NCBI GenBank assembly: GCA_039917655.1
Contig: JBDSJC010000232.1
Span: 1-27,301, forward strand
Direction: 5' to 3'
From: PNKC01 sp039917655
GTDB taxonomy: Bacteria > Chloroflexota > Dehalococcoidia > Tepidiformales > Tepidiformaceae
Length of the DNA: 27,301 bases
The notes beneath the pieces were generated by a model that did not search any database, was not told where the DNA came from, and saw only the letters and a program-made list of their open reading frames with translations. Of the stretch, positions 1-7,278 are shown one piece after another. Each line of letters opens with the position of its first letter. Positions within the stretch are counted from its first letter, which is position 1. The position numbers and the translations under genes are program-made.

Positions 1-843
1 GGGGACGAGCCAGTTAAACGCTACAGCCGCAAGAGCCTTCGTGTACTGGGCTCGGTAGGTGAGCCGATCAATCCGGAAGCGTGGCGCTGGTACTACCGCG
101 TGGTGGGCGAAGAGAACTGCGCTGTAGTGGATACGTACTGGCAGACGGAGACGGGCGGACATATGATCACCGGCCTGCCCGGGGCGATCGATATGAAGCC
201 TGGCTCCGGGTCCCTGCCGTTCTTCGGAGTGCGGCCGAGCGTGGTCGATGAGGCAGGTGAAGAGATGGATGGCAACGGCGTTACCGGCAGGCTCTGCTTC
301 GACGCTTCGTGGCCGGGGATGATGCGCACTATCTATGGCGACCACGAGCGGTTCATCCAGACCTACCTGAGCACATACAAGGGGCGCTACTTTACTGGCG
401 ACGGCTGTCACCGCGACCAGGACGGCTACTACTGGATCACTGGGCGCGTGGATGACGTGGTGAACGTCGCCGGCCACCGGCTGGGGACAGCGGAGATCGA
501 AGGCGCGCTCGTCGGGCACCCGGCCTGCGCCGAGGCGGCCGTGGTCGGCTATCCGCACGATGTAAAGGGCACGGGTATCTACGCCTACGTGCTGCTCAAC
601 GCCGGCTATTCGGGCTCGCCGGATCTGGAGAAGCAGCTCAAGGACGCGGTGCGCATCGATATCAGCGCGATCGCCACGCCGGACAAGATCCAGTTCGTGG
701 AGGGCCTGCCCAAGACCCGTTCCGGCAAGATCATGCGACGCATCCTGCGCAAAATCGCCGAGGGCGAGCCCGAAAACGTCGGCGATGTGACAACGCTAGC
801 GGACCCCGCGGTGGTAGAGGATATCGTCCGCGGGGCGGTGTAG
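1..843 (+). CDS. acs: Acetyl-CoA synthetase, C-terminal part (5' end outside window)
   Basis: AMP-forming acetate-CoA ligase, which activates acetate to acetyl-CoA through acetyl-AMP in the cytoplasm. The reading frame is open from base 1 and ends at TAG 841-843, giving the last 280 residues of a family usually about 650 residues long. Visible in order: GSVGEPINPEAW at the N-terminal edge, the adenylate-binding segment DTYWQTETGGHMI, the hinge region YFTGDGCHRDQDGYYWITGR followed by VDDVVNVAGHRLGTAEIE, and near the C-terminus LPKTRSGKIMRRILRK. The Lys in SGK is the catalytic lysine that in this family is switched off by acetylation. The first residues are a direct continuation of the conserved core, so this is a truncation by the window edge, not a broken gene. 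The C-terminal tail is slightly acidic and unremarkable. A propionyl-CoA synthetase is less likely given the WQTETGG context, but substrate cannot be settled from this part. Confidence 0.95.
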   Translation, partial: GDEPVKRYSRKSLRVLGSVGEPINPEAWRWYYRVVGEENCAVVDTYWQTETGGHMITGLPGAIDMKPGSGSLPFFGVRPSVVDEAGEEMDGNGVTGRLCFDASWPGMMRTIYGDHERFIQTYLSTYKGRYFTGDGCHRDQDGYYWITGRVDDVVNVAGHRLGTAEIEGALVGHPACAEAAVVGYPHDVKGTGIYAYVLLNAGYSGSPDLEKQLKDAVRIDISAIATPDKIQFVEGLPKTRSGKIMRRILRKIAEGEPENVGDVTTLADPAVVEDIVRGAV

Positions 844-891
844 CCGGACGCTTGATTAGCGCTGCCGGTCAAGAGCCTCACACCGTCGAGC

Positions 892-927
892 GGTGGGAGC
901 GGTGGGAGCGGTGGGAGCGGTGGGAGC
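892..927. repeat. 4 x 9-bp perfect tandem repeat
   Basis: Four perfect head-to-tail copies of GGTGGGAGC lie between the acetyl-CoA synthetase stop and the LLM oxidoreductase. One strand is strongly purine-rich with regularly spaced G-runs. No spacer is present, so it is not CRISPR-like. It ends about 50 bp before the next start codon. Confidence 0.9.
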
Positions 928-943
928 GGCGAAGCTGATCTGG

Positions 944-949
944 TAGAGT
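944..949 (+). promoter_or_regulatory. Candidate -10 box (TAGAGT) of the LLM oxidoreductase gene
   Basis: TAGAGT matches the -10 consensus at 4 of 6 positions and would place transcription start near 956, leaving a leader of about 22 nt that contains the ribosome binding site GGGAGG (965-970). No convincing -35 box was seen; the equivalent position falls in the end of the 9-bp tandem repeat. The same hexamer lies upstream of the DinB gene at 5529-6080 (minus strand, 6109-6114). Confidence 0.3.
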
Positions 950-977
950 CGCCGCATCACGTCTGGGAGGGCAGCCC

Positions 978-2090
978 ATGAAGTTCGGCATTTTCTTCGA
1001 AATTTCGGTCCCGCGTCCGTGGGAGGCGAAGACCGAGTATCAGGTCTACCAGAACTGCCTGGAGCAGGTGCGGCTGGCCGATCAACTGGGCTTCGACCAG
1101 GTGTGGGCAGTGGAACACCACTTCCTGGAAGAGTATTCGCACTGTTCGGCGCCGGAGATCTTCCTCACCGCCGCCGCAATGGTCACGAAGCAGATCCGCA
1201 TCGGCCTCGGGATTGTGGTTTGCGTGCCCCAGATCAACAACCCGATCAAGATCGCCGAGCGGACGGCGACCATGGACCTCATGTCGGGTGGGCGGCTGGA
1301 AGTCGGCACGGGCCGATCGGCGACGTGGACCGAGCTCGGCGGGTTCGGCGTGGACCCCGACTCGACGAAGAAGACCTGGGACGAGTTCGTGCGGATCCTG
1401 CCGAAGATGTGGACGCAGGAACGTTTCGGCTACGAAGGCCAGTCATTCAGCATGCCGAAGCGGGCGATCCTGCCCAAGCCGTTGCAGAAGCCTCACCCGC
1501 CGATGTGGGTTGCGGTAACCAGTCCGGGGACGGAGATCGACGCCGCCGACCGTGGGCTGGGCAGCCTCGGTCTGACGTTCGGCGGGTTCGCCGAGCAGGA
1601 AACAAAGGTGGCCGAATACCGGCGCCGGATCAAGTACTGCAACCCGGTCGGCGAATTCGTCAACGAGCAGGTCAACACCGTGAACTTCCTGTTCTGCCAC
1701 CCGGACAACGAAGTTGGCGTGAAGACTGGCCTTCGCCTTGCGGGCACGTTCAACTACCTGGCGGAACAGCTGTTGGCGGCGCGACAGGCGTACCCGACGC
1801 GTTCCTACCCCAATCTGGGGCTGCTGCCGGCCCTGCGCCGCGAGGCGAGTGCCCCGGGCGCCGACGGCGGCGCGCCCGAAGGGACCTGCATCGGTAATCC
1901 CGAGCGCATCATCCAGGTCCTGAGGAACTGGGAGTCAGTAGGAGTGGACCGCGTCAACTTCCTGCTCAACGCCGTGGAGACGGTGCCGCAGGAAGAGGTG
2001 CTGGCCAGCCTGCGACTGTTTGCCAGCGAAGTGATGCCGAAGTTCGCCTCTAGTGAGCCGCGTGTGGCGGCCGGCGCGGGTGCGGTCTAA
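978..2090 (+). CDS. LLM class flavin-dependent oxidoreductase (bacterial luciferase-like)
   Basis: A 370-residue protein of the luciferase-like monooxygenase superfamily, which uses FMN or F420 to oxidise or reduce small organic substrates in the cytoplasm. It starts MKFGIFFEISVPRPW, then has the family's first helix-strand unit ADQLGFDQVWAVEHHF (residues about 35-50), the strand IRIGLGIVV with a following NNPIKIAERTATMDLMSGGR, and VGTGRS, which is the usual flavin-phosphate region. The ATG at 978 follows GGGAGG by 7 nt and is preceded by no better start. The gene shares one base with the next gene (TAATG), so the two are very probably translated together. Substrate is not predictable from sequence; family membership is secure. 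The C-terminus is rich in Ala and Gly and looks disordered. Confidence 0.92.
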   Translation: MKFGIFFEISVPRPWEAKTEYQVYQNCLEQVRLADQLGFDQVWAVEHHFLEEYSHCSAPEIFLTAAAMVTKQIRIGLGIVVCVPQINNPIKIAERTATMDLMSGGRLEVGTGRSATWTELGGFGVDPDSTKKTWDEFVRILPKMWTQERFGYEGQSFSMPKRAILPKPLQKPHPPMWVAVTSPGTEIDAADRGLGSLGLTFGGFAEQETKVAEYRRRIKYCNPVGEFVNEQVNTVNFLFCHPDNEVGVKTGLRLAGTFNYLAEQLLAARQAYPTRSYPNLGLLPALRREASAPGADGGAPEGTCIGNPERIIQVLRNWESVGVDRVNFLLNAVETVPQEEVLASLRLFASEVMPKFASSEPRVAAGAGAV

Positions 2091-2839
2091 TGCCACTTGT
2101 TGGGACGTTCGATCTTTCGGAACACGGCGATTCGAAGCCGTTGGTGCTGGAGCCGAACACCGAGCCGTGGGAGCTGCGCGGCGCGGGCCACCTCCAGTTG
2201 ATGTTCGAAATCGACGACACGGAGATGCTCGACCTGCTGCCAGCGGCGCTGCATCCGACCATCCCGCCGACGATACTGATCAACGTGCTGCACGTCTCGG
2301 AGAGCAGCGTGGGGCCGTTCACGCTGGCCGAGGTGCGTATCGGTTGCCGGTCGGGCGGGCGGCCGCGGGCGTTCCTGGTTGACGGATACTGCGACTCAGC
2401 GGCGGCCATCTCGGAACTGCGTTCACGCTGGGGATACCCGGTCAAAGAAGCTGAGGTCGTGCTTGAAGCGCGCCACTACCAGGTGATGGCGAAGGTGACC
2501 CGCCGGGGCAAGGTGCTATTGGATTGCTCGCTGGAGGAACCGGAAGCGATCAACGGCGCTGACATTCAGTACCTGCCGAACATGAACTTCGCCCGCATGA
2601 AGAGAGACGGCGCGGAACTCGTGCGGCTGATTCAGGTGGACGCGGACTACGCGATCACGAAGGCCGACCGCGGACGGCCGCTGGTCAGGGTGTTCGATGA
2701 GGAAGACTGGGGGACAGTCGGCGTCAAGCCCCAATGGCCGGTGTCAGCCAGCTACACGGAGGGTACCGTCACGCTTCCCCGGGTGCGTTACGTTGTGAAC
2801 CCGGCTTTGCGGCCCTTGGAGGCTGTGGAGACGCTTTAG
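2090..2839 (+). CDS. Acetoacetate decarboxylase-fold protein
   Basis: A 249-residue protein that resembles the acetoacetate decarboxylase (ADC) superfamily: beta-rich, with an N-terminal half ending in a short loop RSRWGYPVKEAEV (residues 111-123) that matches the ADC active-site loop. In clostridial ADC this loop reads YPKK and the first Lys forms the Schiff base; here that position is Val118 and only the second position is Lys (Lys119). The protein may therefore not be a classical decarboxylase. Some ADC relatives do other aldol or lyase chemistry, or are uncharacterised. It overlaps the preceding flavin oxidoreductase gene by one base (TAATG), so both probably act on the same substrate; that link is inference. 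It ends convergently four bases before the DUF4395 gene. Confidence 0.72.
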   Translation: MPLVGTFDLSEHGDSKPLVLEPNTEPWELRGAGHLQLMFEIDDTEMLDLLPAALHPTIPPTILINVLHVSESSVGPFTLAEVRIGCRSGGRPRAFLVDGYCDSAAAISELRSRWGYPVKEAEVVLEARHYQVMAKVTRRGKVLLDCSLEEPEAINGADIQYLPNMNFARMKRDGAELVRLIQVDADYAITKADRGRPLVRVFDEEDWGTVGVKPQWPVSASYTEGTVTLPRVRYVVNPALRPLEAVETL

Positions 2840-2843
2840 CCCT

Positions 2844-3338
2844 CTACGAAGCGACGGGCCTGCGAAGCGAGATATCCGAGCAGGCCAGGCAAACGCTGTC
2901 CGGTATGACGCCGATGCGCATCAGGACCCCGAAGATCTTGCACCCCAGGCAGAAGCCAACGAACGCCTCGAGCGAGGCGGCGACGAAAATCGCGGCGATA
3001 AGCACGTAGGCGAGCGGACTGAGGCCGAGCGCGAAGTAGCTCACGACCGCCGCCACGGAGAGCGTGGCGCCAATGCCCTGGGCGAAGCGCTTGGGCGGGC
3101 CGGGCGTGAAGCGCGCTTCGATCGAGAGGCGCGGCTCAATGACCCGTGTGACCAGAAGGCCGAGCGGGCTGATCTTTGGGCCAGAGAGCACGCGGACGAC
3201 GAATCCGTAGGCGATCACCGCCAGAAGCCACTCCCAGCCGGTCGCGAGAAAGAGGGCGGTCATAGCAACGACCCCGGTCGCAACCAGCCGGGCGGCGATT
3301 TCGTTGACGGGGTCCGGGAAGCTGAAGAAGGAGCGCAT
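2844..3338 (-). CDS. DUF4395 family membrane protein
   Basis: A 164-residue protein with the DUF4395 signature: FPDPVNEIAARLVA at the N-terminus (7-20), GFVVRVLSGPKISPLG (45-60), FTPGPPKRFAQGIG (77-90) and a closing GFCLGCKIFG (128-137). Hydrophobic stretches around 22-50 and 92-126 indicate about four membrane-spanning segments. Cys130 and Cys133 form a CxxC pair, and Cys150/Cys153 a second (CLAC) in a short tail. In the family these proteins often occur near thioredoxin-like or sulfurtransferase genes; none is present here, so the redox role is only suggested. The ATG at 3338 has no ribosome binding site; a -10 box ends six bases before it. It is divergent from the SDR gene. Confidence 0.85.
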   Translation of the reverse strand: MRSFFSFPDPVNEIAARLVATGVVAMTALFLATGWEWLLAVIAYGFVVRVLSGPKISPLGLLVTRVIEPRLSIEARFTPGPPKRFAQGIGATLSVAAVVSYFALGLSPLAYVLIAAIFVAASLEAFVGFCLGCKIFGVLMRIGVIPDSVCLACSDISLRRPVAS

Positions 3339-3344
3339 CGTTCA

Positions 3345-3373
3345 ATCGTAGGCAGTGCGGGCGCAAATGGCAA
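3345..3373 (-). promoter_or_regulatory. Candidate promoter of the DUF4395 gene, leaderless type
   Basis: Read on the minus strand: -35 TTGCCA (3373-3368, 5 of 6 consensus matches), 17-bp spacer, -10 TACGAT (3350-3345, 4 of 6). The -10 box ends six bases before the ATG at 3338, which would put transcription start at the ATG itself. Confidence 0.5.
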
Positions 3374-3377
3374 TAGA

Positions 3378-3396
3378 GTTGACCGACTTAGTCAAC
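3378..3396. promoter_or_regulatory. Candidate operator: GTTGAC-N7-GTCAAC
   Basis: A 19-bp inverted repeat with perfect 6-bp arms lies between the divergent DUF4395 and SDR genes, directly upstream of the -35 box assigned to DUF4395. The TTGAC/GTCAA arms resemble operators of TetR-family repressors. No regulator gene adjoins it, so the protein that would bind is unknown. Confidence 0.4.
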
Positions 3397-3465
3397 AATG
3401 CGCCTCGGGAATGGTCTGCCGGACAGCGCCCGCGCCGTGTAGACTCGCCCACGAAGCGAGGCGAT

Positions 3466-4263
3466 ATGAATCGACTGGATGGGAAAGTGGCCGTCATCAC
3501 AGGCGGAGCGTCCGGCATGGGCGAAGCGACGGCGAAGCTGTTCGTGAGCGAAGGGGCGCGAGTGGTCATCGGCGATCTGCAGCGAGAAAAGGGCGAGGCC
3601 GTGGCCGCGGCGATCGGGCCGGAGTGCCGGTTTATGGCGACCGACGTGAGTTCGTCAGAGGACGTGCAAGGGCTGGTGAACGCGGCGGTGCAGGGGTTCG
3701 GAAAGCTGGACATCATGTACAACAACGCGGGCATTGGCGGCGGCGAAGGTTCGATCCTGGAGTGCCGCGAAGAGACGTTCGACCGGATCATCGCCGTCGA
3801 CCTGAAGGCCGTGTGGTTGGGCATGAAACATGCGCTTCCCCACCTGATCGCCTCGGGAAACGGGTCGATTATCACGACCGCATCTGTCTCGGGTCTCATG
3901 GGGATGCCGGGCCAGGGCGCGTACGGGTCGGCCAAGGGGGGCGTCATCCAACTGACGCGCGTCTGCGCGGTGGAGTATGCGGCGCAAGGCGTGCGGGCGA
4001 ACTGCATCTGTCCGGGCGGCATCTTGACGCCTATCCTGTATGCGAATCCGGCTCTCCCCGCGCCAATGGATCCTGAGGTCTGGCGGGCACAGTTGGCGCA
4101 TGCCCAGCCGATCCCGCGCGCCGGTCTGCCGGAGGACATCGCCGGCGCCGCGCTCTGGCTGGCCTCCGATGAGTCGTCGTTTGTCACGGGGCAATCGATC
4201 GTGGTCGATGGCGGGTGGACGGCCTCCGCGCGGACTCGCTTCCCTCAGCGAGCGCCGATGTGA
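3466..4263 (+). CDS. SDR family oxidoreductase
   Basis: Classical short-chain dehydrogenase/reductase of 265 residues, near the usual 250. The nucleotide-binding motif TGGASGMG is at residues 12-19, followed by the NNAG motif (in MYNNAGIGGG), the catalytic Ser in TTASVSGL, the YGSAKGG active site (YxxxK) and the C-terminal VTGQSIVVDGGW. An acidic residue after the second strand (VIGDLQ) suggests preference for NAD(H). The reading frame extends upstream to 3355, but the ATG at 3466 gives the normal family N-terminus (MNRLDGKVAVITGG) and has a weak GAGG before it. Its stop overlaps the GTG start of the amidohydrolase by four bases, so the two form a coupled pair. Substrate unknown. Confidence 0.93.
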   Translation: MNRLDGKVAVITGGASGMGEATAKLFVSEGARVVIGDLQREKGEAVAAAIGPECRFMATDVSSSEDVQGLVNAAVQGFGKLDIMYNNAGIGGGEGSILECREETFDRIIAVDLKAVWLGMKHALPHLIASGNGSIITTASVSGLMGMPGQGAYGSAKGGVIQLTRVCAVEYAAQGVRANCICPGGILTPILYANPALPAPMDPEVWRAQLAHAQPIPRAGLPEDIAGAALWLASDESSFVTGQSIVVDGGWTASARTRFPQRAPM

Positions 4264-5519
4264 GCACCGCCAACACGGACGACCTGCTGATCATCGACGG
4301 CGATTCGCATGTGCTCGAACCACCGGACCTGTGGGACCGCTACCTGGAGCCCGAGTTCCGTCCGCGCGCCATCCGCATCACGCGCAGCATCCCGTTGCGC
4401 GACGGGGAGACGCAGGGCATCGCCCCGCTCGCCAGCCCAACAGGAGCACAGGCGCCGGGCGAAGCTTCCGGGCAGAACATGCCGGAGATGGCCTGGGAGC
4501 TGAAGGCGCGGCTGGCCGCCGACGAGCATCTGATCATCGACCGCCAGGTGATCATGAGCGGCGGTCTGGCTGGGCTAGGCGGGAACGGCGTCCCTCGAGC
4601 CAACCTGCCGTACATGACATACCTCGAAGGCGCTCCGCTCGCCAGCTTCGATACGGCGGAGCGGATTAAGCTTTTCGATTCGATGGGAGTCCGCGGAGGC
4701 GTGGTCTTCCCCACGATCGGGATCATCTGGGACACCGAAGACCCGAAGCTAGCAGACGCCTACAGCCGGGCCTACAACCGCTGGGCGCATGACTTTGTGG
4801 GCGAACATCCGGACCGCATCTACCCCATGGCGCACATTTCGCCGCACGACCCGGCGGACGCGTTGGCCGAACTTCGGCGCTGCCTGAAGCTTGGGTTCAA
4901 GGGAGTGTTTGTACCGCCGGAGCCGGTGCAGGGCAAGAGCCCGGCACATCCGGATTTCGATCCCCTTTGGCACGAGCTTGAAGACGCCGGACTGCCGCTC
5001 TGCCTGCACGTCATCGTGCGGTTCAACCGCATTCTGGAGAACCCGACGCGGTTTCACTCGCTGCTGGTGGAGCCGAGCCGGACGTACAGCTTCGGCATGG
5101 GCGCAACGTTCCAGATTATCCCCGCGATGGCGTCACTTGTTATGTCCGGGTTCTTCGACCGGTTTCCGAAACTCAAGCTGCTCTGCGTGGAAGCGGGCGC
5201 CGGTTGGGCGCCGTACATCGCGCACCGGCTCGATGAGAAATACGAGATGTTTGGCTACGCGGAAAAGACGAAGCTGGAGCCGAGCGAGTATATGAAGCGC
5301 AACGTTTTCTACGTCGTTGAGCCGCGCGAGCCGTACATCGACCACCTGATGGATTCGCTCGGCGAATCGCAGTTCCTCTGGGGTTCAGACTATCCGCACG
5401 TTGACTCGAGCGAGAACGCTCTGGAACAGGTGCTGGCGAACGCCGCGAAGCTAAGCGATCGGCGGCGGCGACTGCTGTTGGGCGAGAATGCGCGAGCGCT
5501 CTACGGGCTGAACGCGTAG
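4260..5519 (+). CDS. Amidohydrolase family protein (amidohydrolase 2 / ACMSD-like)
   Basis: A 419-residue TIM-barrel metal hydrolase or decarboxylase of the amidohydrolase-2 group. Visible features are the N-terminal metal site IDGDSHVLEPPDLW (DxH at 15-17), a central LCLHVIVRF with a barrel-strand His, CVEAGAGWAPYIAHRLDE with the typical Glu, and LWGSDYPHVDSS with the catalytic Asp near the C-terminus, ending ENARALYGLNA. The frame continues upstream to 4215 inside the SDR gene, but GTG 4260 overlaps the SDR stop as GTGA, a usual coupling arrangement, and places DGDSHV close to the N-terminus as in relatives. The family covers hydrolysis and non-oxidative decarboxylation of aromatic or ring-derived acids; together with the SDR it suggests catabolism of a small organic acid, by inference. 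Confidence 0.9.
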   Translation: MSTANTDDLLIIDGDSHVLEPPDLWDRYLEPEFRPRAIRITRSIPLRDGETQGIAPLASPTGAQAPGEASGQNMPEMAWELKARLAADEHLIIDRQVIMSGGLAGLGGNGVPRANLPYMTYLEGAPLASFDTAERIKLFDSMGVRGGVVFPTIGIIWDTEDPKLADAYSRAYNRWAHDFVGEHPDRIYPMAHISPHDPADALAELRRCLKLGFKGVFVPPEPVQGKSPAHPDFDPLWHELEDAGLPLCLHVIVRFNRILENPTRFHSLLVEPSRTYSFGMGATFQIIPAMASLVMSGFFDRFPKLKLLCVEAGAGWAPYIAHRLDEKYEMFGYAEKTKLEPSEYMKRNVFYVVEPREPYIDHLMDSLGESQFLWGSDYPHVDSSENALEQVLANAAKLSDRRRRLLLGENARALYGLNA

Positions 5520-5528
5520 CGCGGGCAG

Positions 5529-6080
5529 TCAGTAGGGCAGGCCCTTGAGTCCATACAGCGCCCGCGCGAGGGATGCCCGGCCGAGGTGGCCGTTGCCGTG
5601 GCCGATCAGCCCGTGCCCGATCGCTTCCATCCGCGGGATGTCTCCCCAGGGCCTGATGAAGAGCACGCCCGAGAGGTACTCCATGGTCATCGCTTCGACC
5701 CGCGGGACGACGGCCACCTGCACGGCGCGCGTGTAGGTGTTGAACTCCTGGGGCGCGGGGAAGGCCATGGAATAGGCGTCGCTCGGGTCCTGGCCGGTGC
5801 CCTGGTCGACTCGCGGCAGGCCCCACTTCGCGTCGAAGCCGTCCCGCAGCCACACCGGCTGTTCGCGTTCGAAGACGAAGTGAACGATGTTGTCGATCGT
5901 ACGGACGACATGCCAGACGTCCCACCCGATCGAGTTGGTGACCCCGCCGCGGGTGTCGCTGAGCTGTTCGACGGTCAGGCCGTCCACCGCAGCCTCTGAG
6001 TACTGGAGGACGCGCTTGATCAGCGTGGCGTACTGCGCGGGCATGGTTGGCGGGTTTCCCATTCCGGGGAGGTTGGGCAT
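5529..6080 (-). CDS. DinB family protein
   Basis: A 183-residue four-helix-bundle protein of the DinB/YfiT superfamily. The three histidines expected to hold a divalent metal are visible: His57 in NSIGWDVWHVVRT, and His161 and His165 in IGHGLIGHGNGHLG. Superfamily members include thiol-dependent S-transferases and many proteins without a known reaction. The open frame continues far upstream (to 6503) across sequence antisense to the ABC genes, but the ATG at 6080 has TGAGGT eight bases before it and starts the recognisable protein. TAGAGT at 6109-6114 is a possible -10 box. It ends convergently, nine bases from the amidohydrolase stop, and is separated from the ABC genes by a terminator, so it is likely monocistronic. 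Confidence 0.82.
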   Translation of the reverse strand: MPNLPGMGNPPTMPAQYATLIKRVLQYSEAAVDGLTVEQLSDTRGGVTNSIGWDVWHVVRTIDNIVHFVFEREQPVWLRDGFDAKWGLPRVDQGTGQDPSDAYSMAFPAPQEFNTYTRAVQVAVVPRVEAMTMEYLSGVLFIRPWGDIPRMEAIGHGLIGHGNGHLGRASLARALYGLKGLPY

Positions 6081-6154
6081 TCGGCTAGACCTCAGGTGAA
6101 TTGGGGCCACTCTACCGGAGATGAGGCCTGGACGGCGTTTCGGCGCCAGACGAA

Positions 6155-6178
6155 GGAGCCCGCCAGGCGGCGGGCTCC
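6155..6178 (-). terminator. Hairpin terminator behind the ABC ATPase pair
   Basis: A perfect 10-bp stem (GGAGCCCGCC / GGCGGGCTCC) closes a 4-nt loop, 29 nt past the stop codon of the second ATPase gene. On the minus strand it is followed by TTCGTCT, a short pyrimidine tail rather than a clean U-run. It separates the ABC genes from the downstream DinB gene. Confidence 0.7.
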
Positions 6179-6207
6179 AGGTGGTGCCGGGCGGTGTTAT
6201 CCGGCGG

Positions 6208-7278
6208 CTAGACCCCGCCAGCGACCGCGGCGGTGTTACCGTGCTGGTTAGCGTCCACGCGATGGCACCAGACCCAGTGCTCTTTATCGGCTGTGCCCAC
6301 GTTGCGCCAATCTGGCACACGCGTTCGGCATTCGTCGATGGCGATCGGGCAGCGGGTGTGGAAGACACAGCCGCTTGGCGGGCGGAGCGGGCTCGGCACG
6401 TCGCCGAGGAGGATGATGCGTTCGCGCTTTCGTTCGATCTCGGGGTCCGGGATCGGGACGGCCGACATGAGCGCCTTGGTGTACGGGTGCAGCGGGTTTT
6501 CAAAGATCGTGTCGCGGTCGGTCAGCTCCATGATGTGGCCGAGGTACATGACTGCCACGCGGTCGCTGATGTGGCGCACAACCGAGAGATCGTGGGCGAT
6601 GAAAAGGTAGGTCAGGTTGAACTGATCCTGGAGGTCCTGGAGGAGGTTGATGATCTGCGCCTGGATCGAAACATCCAGGGCCGAGACCGGCTCGTCACAG
6701 ACGATGAAGTCTGGCTCGACAGCGAGTGCACGGGCGATGCCGATGCGCTGACGCTGGCCGCCGGAGAATTCGTGGGGGAAGCGGTTGGCGAAGTAGGGGT
6801 TGAGGCCCACCGTCTGGAGGAGGTTCTGGACCTTCTCCTTCTTTTCTTTGCCGCTAGCCAGCTTATGGATGGTGATCGGCTCGGAGATGATGCTGCCGAC
6901 AGACATACGCGGGTTGAGGCTGGCGTAGGGGTCCTGGAAGATCATCTGCATCTTGCGGCGGAAGCGGCGCAGTTCGCCGCCCTTGATCTTCGTCAGATCG
7001 GTGCCTTCGAAACTCACCGTGCCCTCGGTCGGGCGGGTGAGCTGGAGCACCGCTTTTCCGGTCGTACTCTTGCCGCAACCAGATTCGCCCACGAGACCGA
7101 GCGTCTCGCCGCGGCGGACCTGGAAACTGACGCCATCGACGGCGCGCACATCGGCGACTTTGCGTTGGAAGATGATCCCGGCGGAGACGGGGAAAAAGAC
7201 TTTGAGGTCCTGGACATCGACGAGCGTTTCGCCGATGGTCCCGACTCGCTGCCGGCCCGGCTTACTAGCTTGCTGCAC
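6208..7278 (-). CDS. Oligopeptide/dipeptide ABC transporter ATP-binding protein (OppF/DppF type)
   Basis: ATPase of about 356 residues that powers peptide or nickel-type import together with an OppD/DppD partner. Walker A is GESGCGKST (about 64-72), the Q-loop is MIFQDPYASLNP, the ABC signature FSGGQRQR, Walker B with D-loop IVCDEPVSALDVS, and the switch His lies in FIAHDLSVV. The C-terminal oligopeptide-transporter domain has the four-cysteine pattern GCVFHTRC...C...C seen in DppD-like subunits, where a [4Fe-4S] cluster has been found. Start choice: TTG 7281 and GTG 7278 are adjacent; GGAGG lies 9 nt from the GTG and 6 nt from the TTG, so the GTG is preferred. It overlaps the preceding ATPase gene by 14 bases. 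No permease or substrate-binding protein is in the window. Confidence 0.93.
   Translation of the reverse strand: MQQASKPGRQRVGTIGETLVDVQDLKVFFPVSAGIIFQRKVADVRAVDGVSFQVRRGETLGLVGESGCGKSTTGKAVLQLTRPTEGTVSFEGTDLTKIKGGELRRFRRKMQMIFQDPYASLNPRMSVGSIISEPITIHKLASGKEKKEKVQNLLQTVGLNPYFANRFPHEFSGGQRQRIGIARALAVEPDFIVCDEPVSALDVSIQAQIINLLQDLQDQFNLTYLFIAHDLSVVRHISDRVAVMYLGHIMELTDRDTIFENPLHPYTKALMSAVPIPDPEIERKRERIILLGDVPSPLRPPSGCVFHTRCPIAIDECRTRVPDWRNVGTADKEHWVWCHRVDANQHGNTAAVAGGV

Noticed and set aside
892..927. CRISPR array
   Set aside because: The repeat is 9 bp with no spacers and no cas genes are present.
6081..6503. N-terminal extension of the first DinB frame
   Set aside because: It overlaps the terminator and the ATPase gene antisense; a good ribosome binding site precedes the ATG at 6080.
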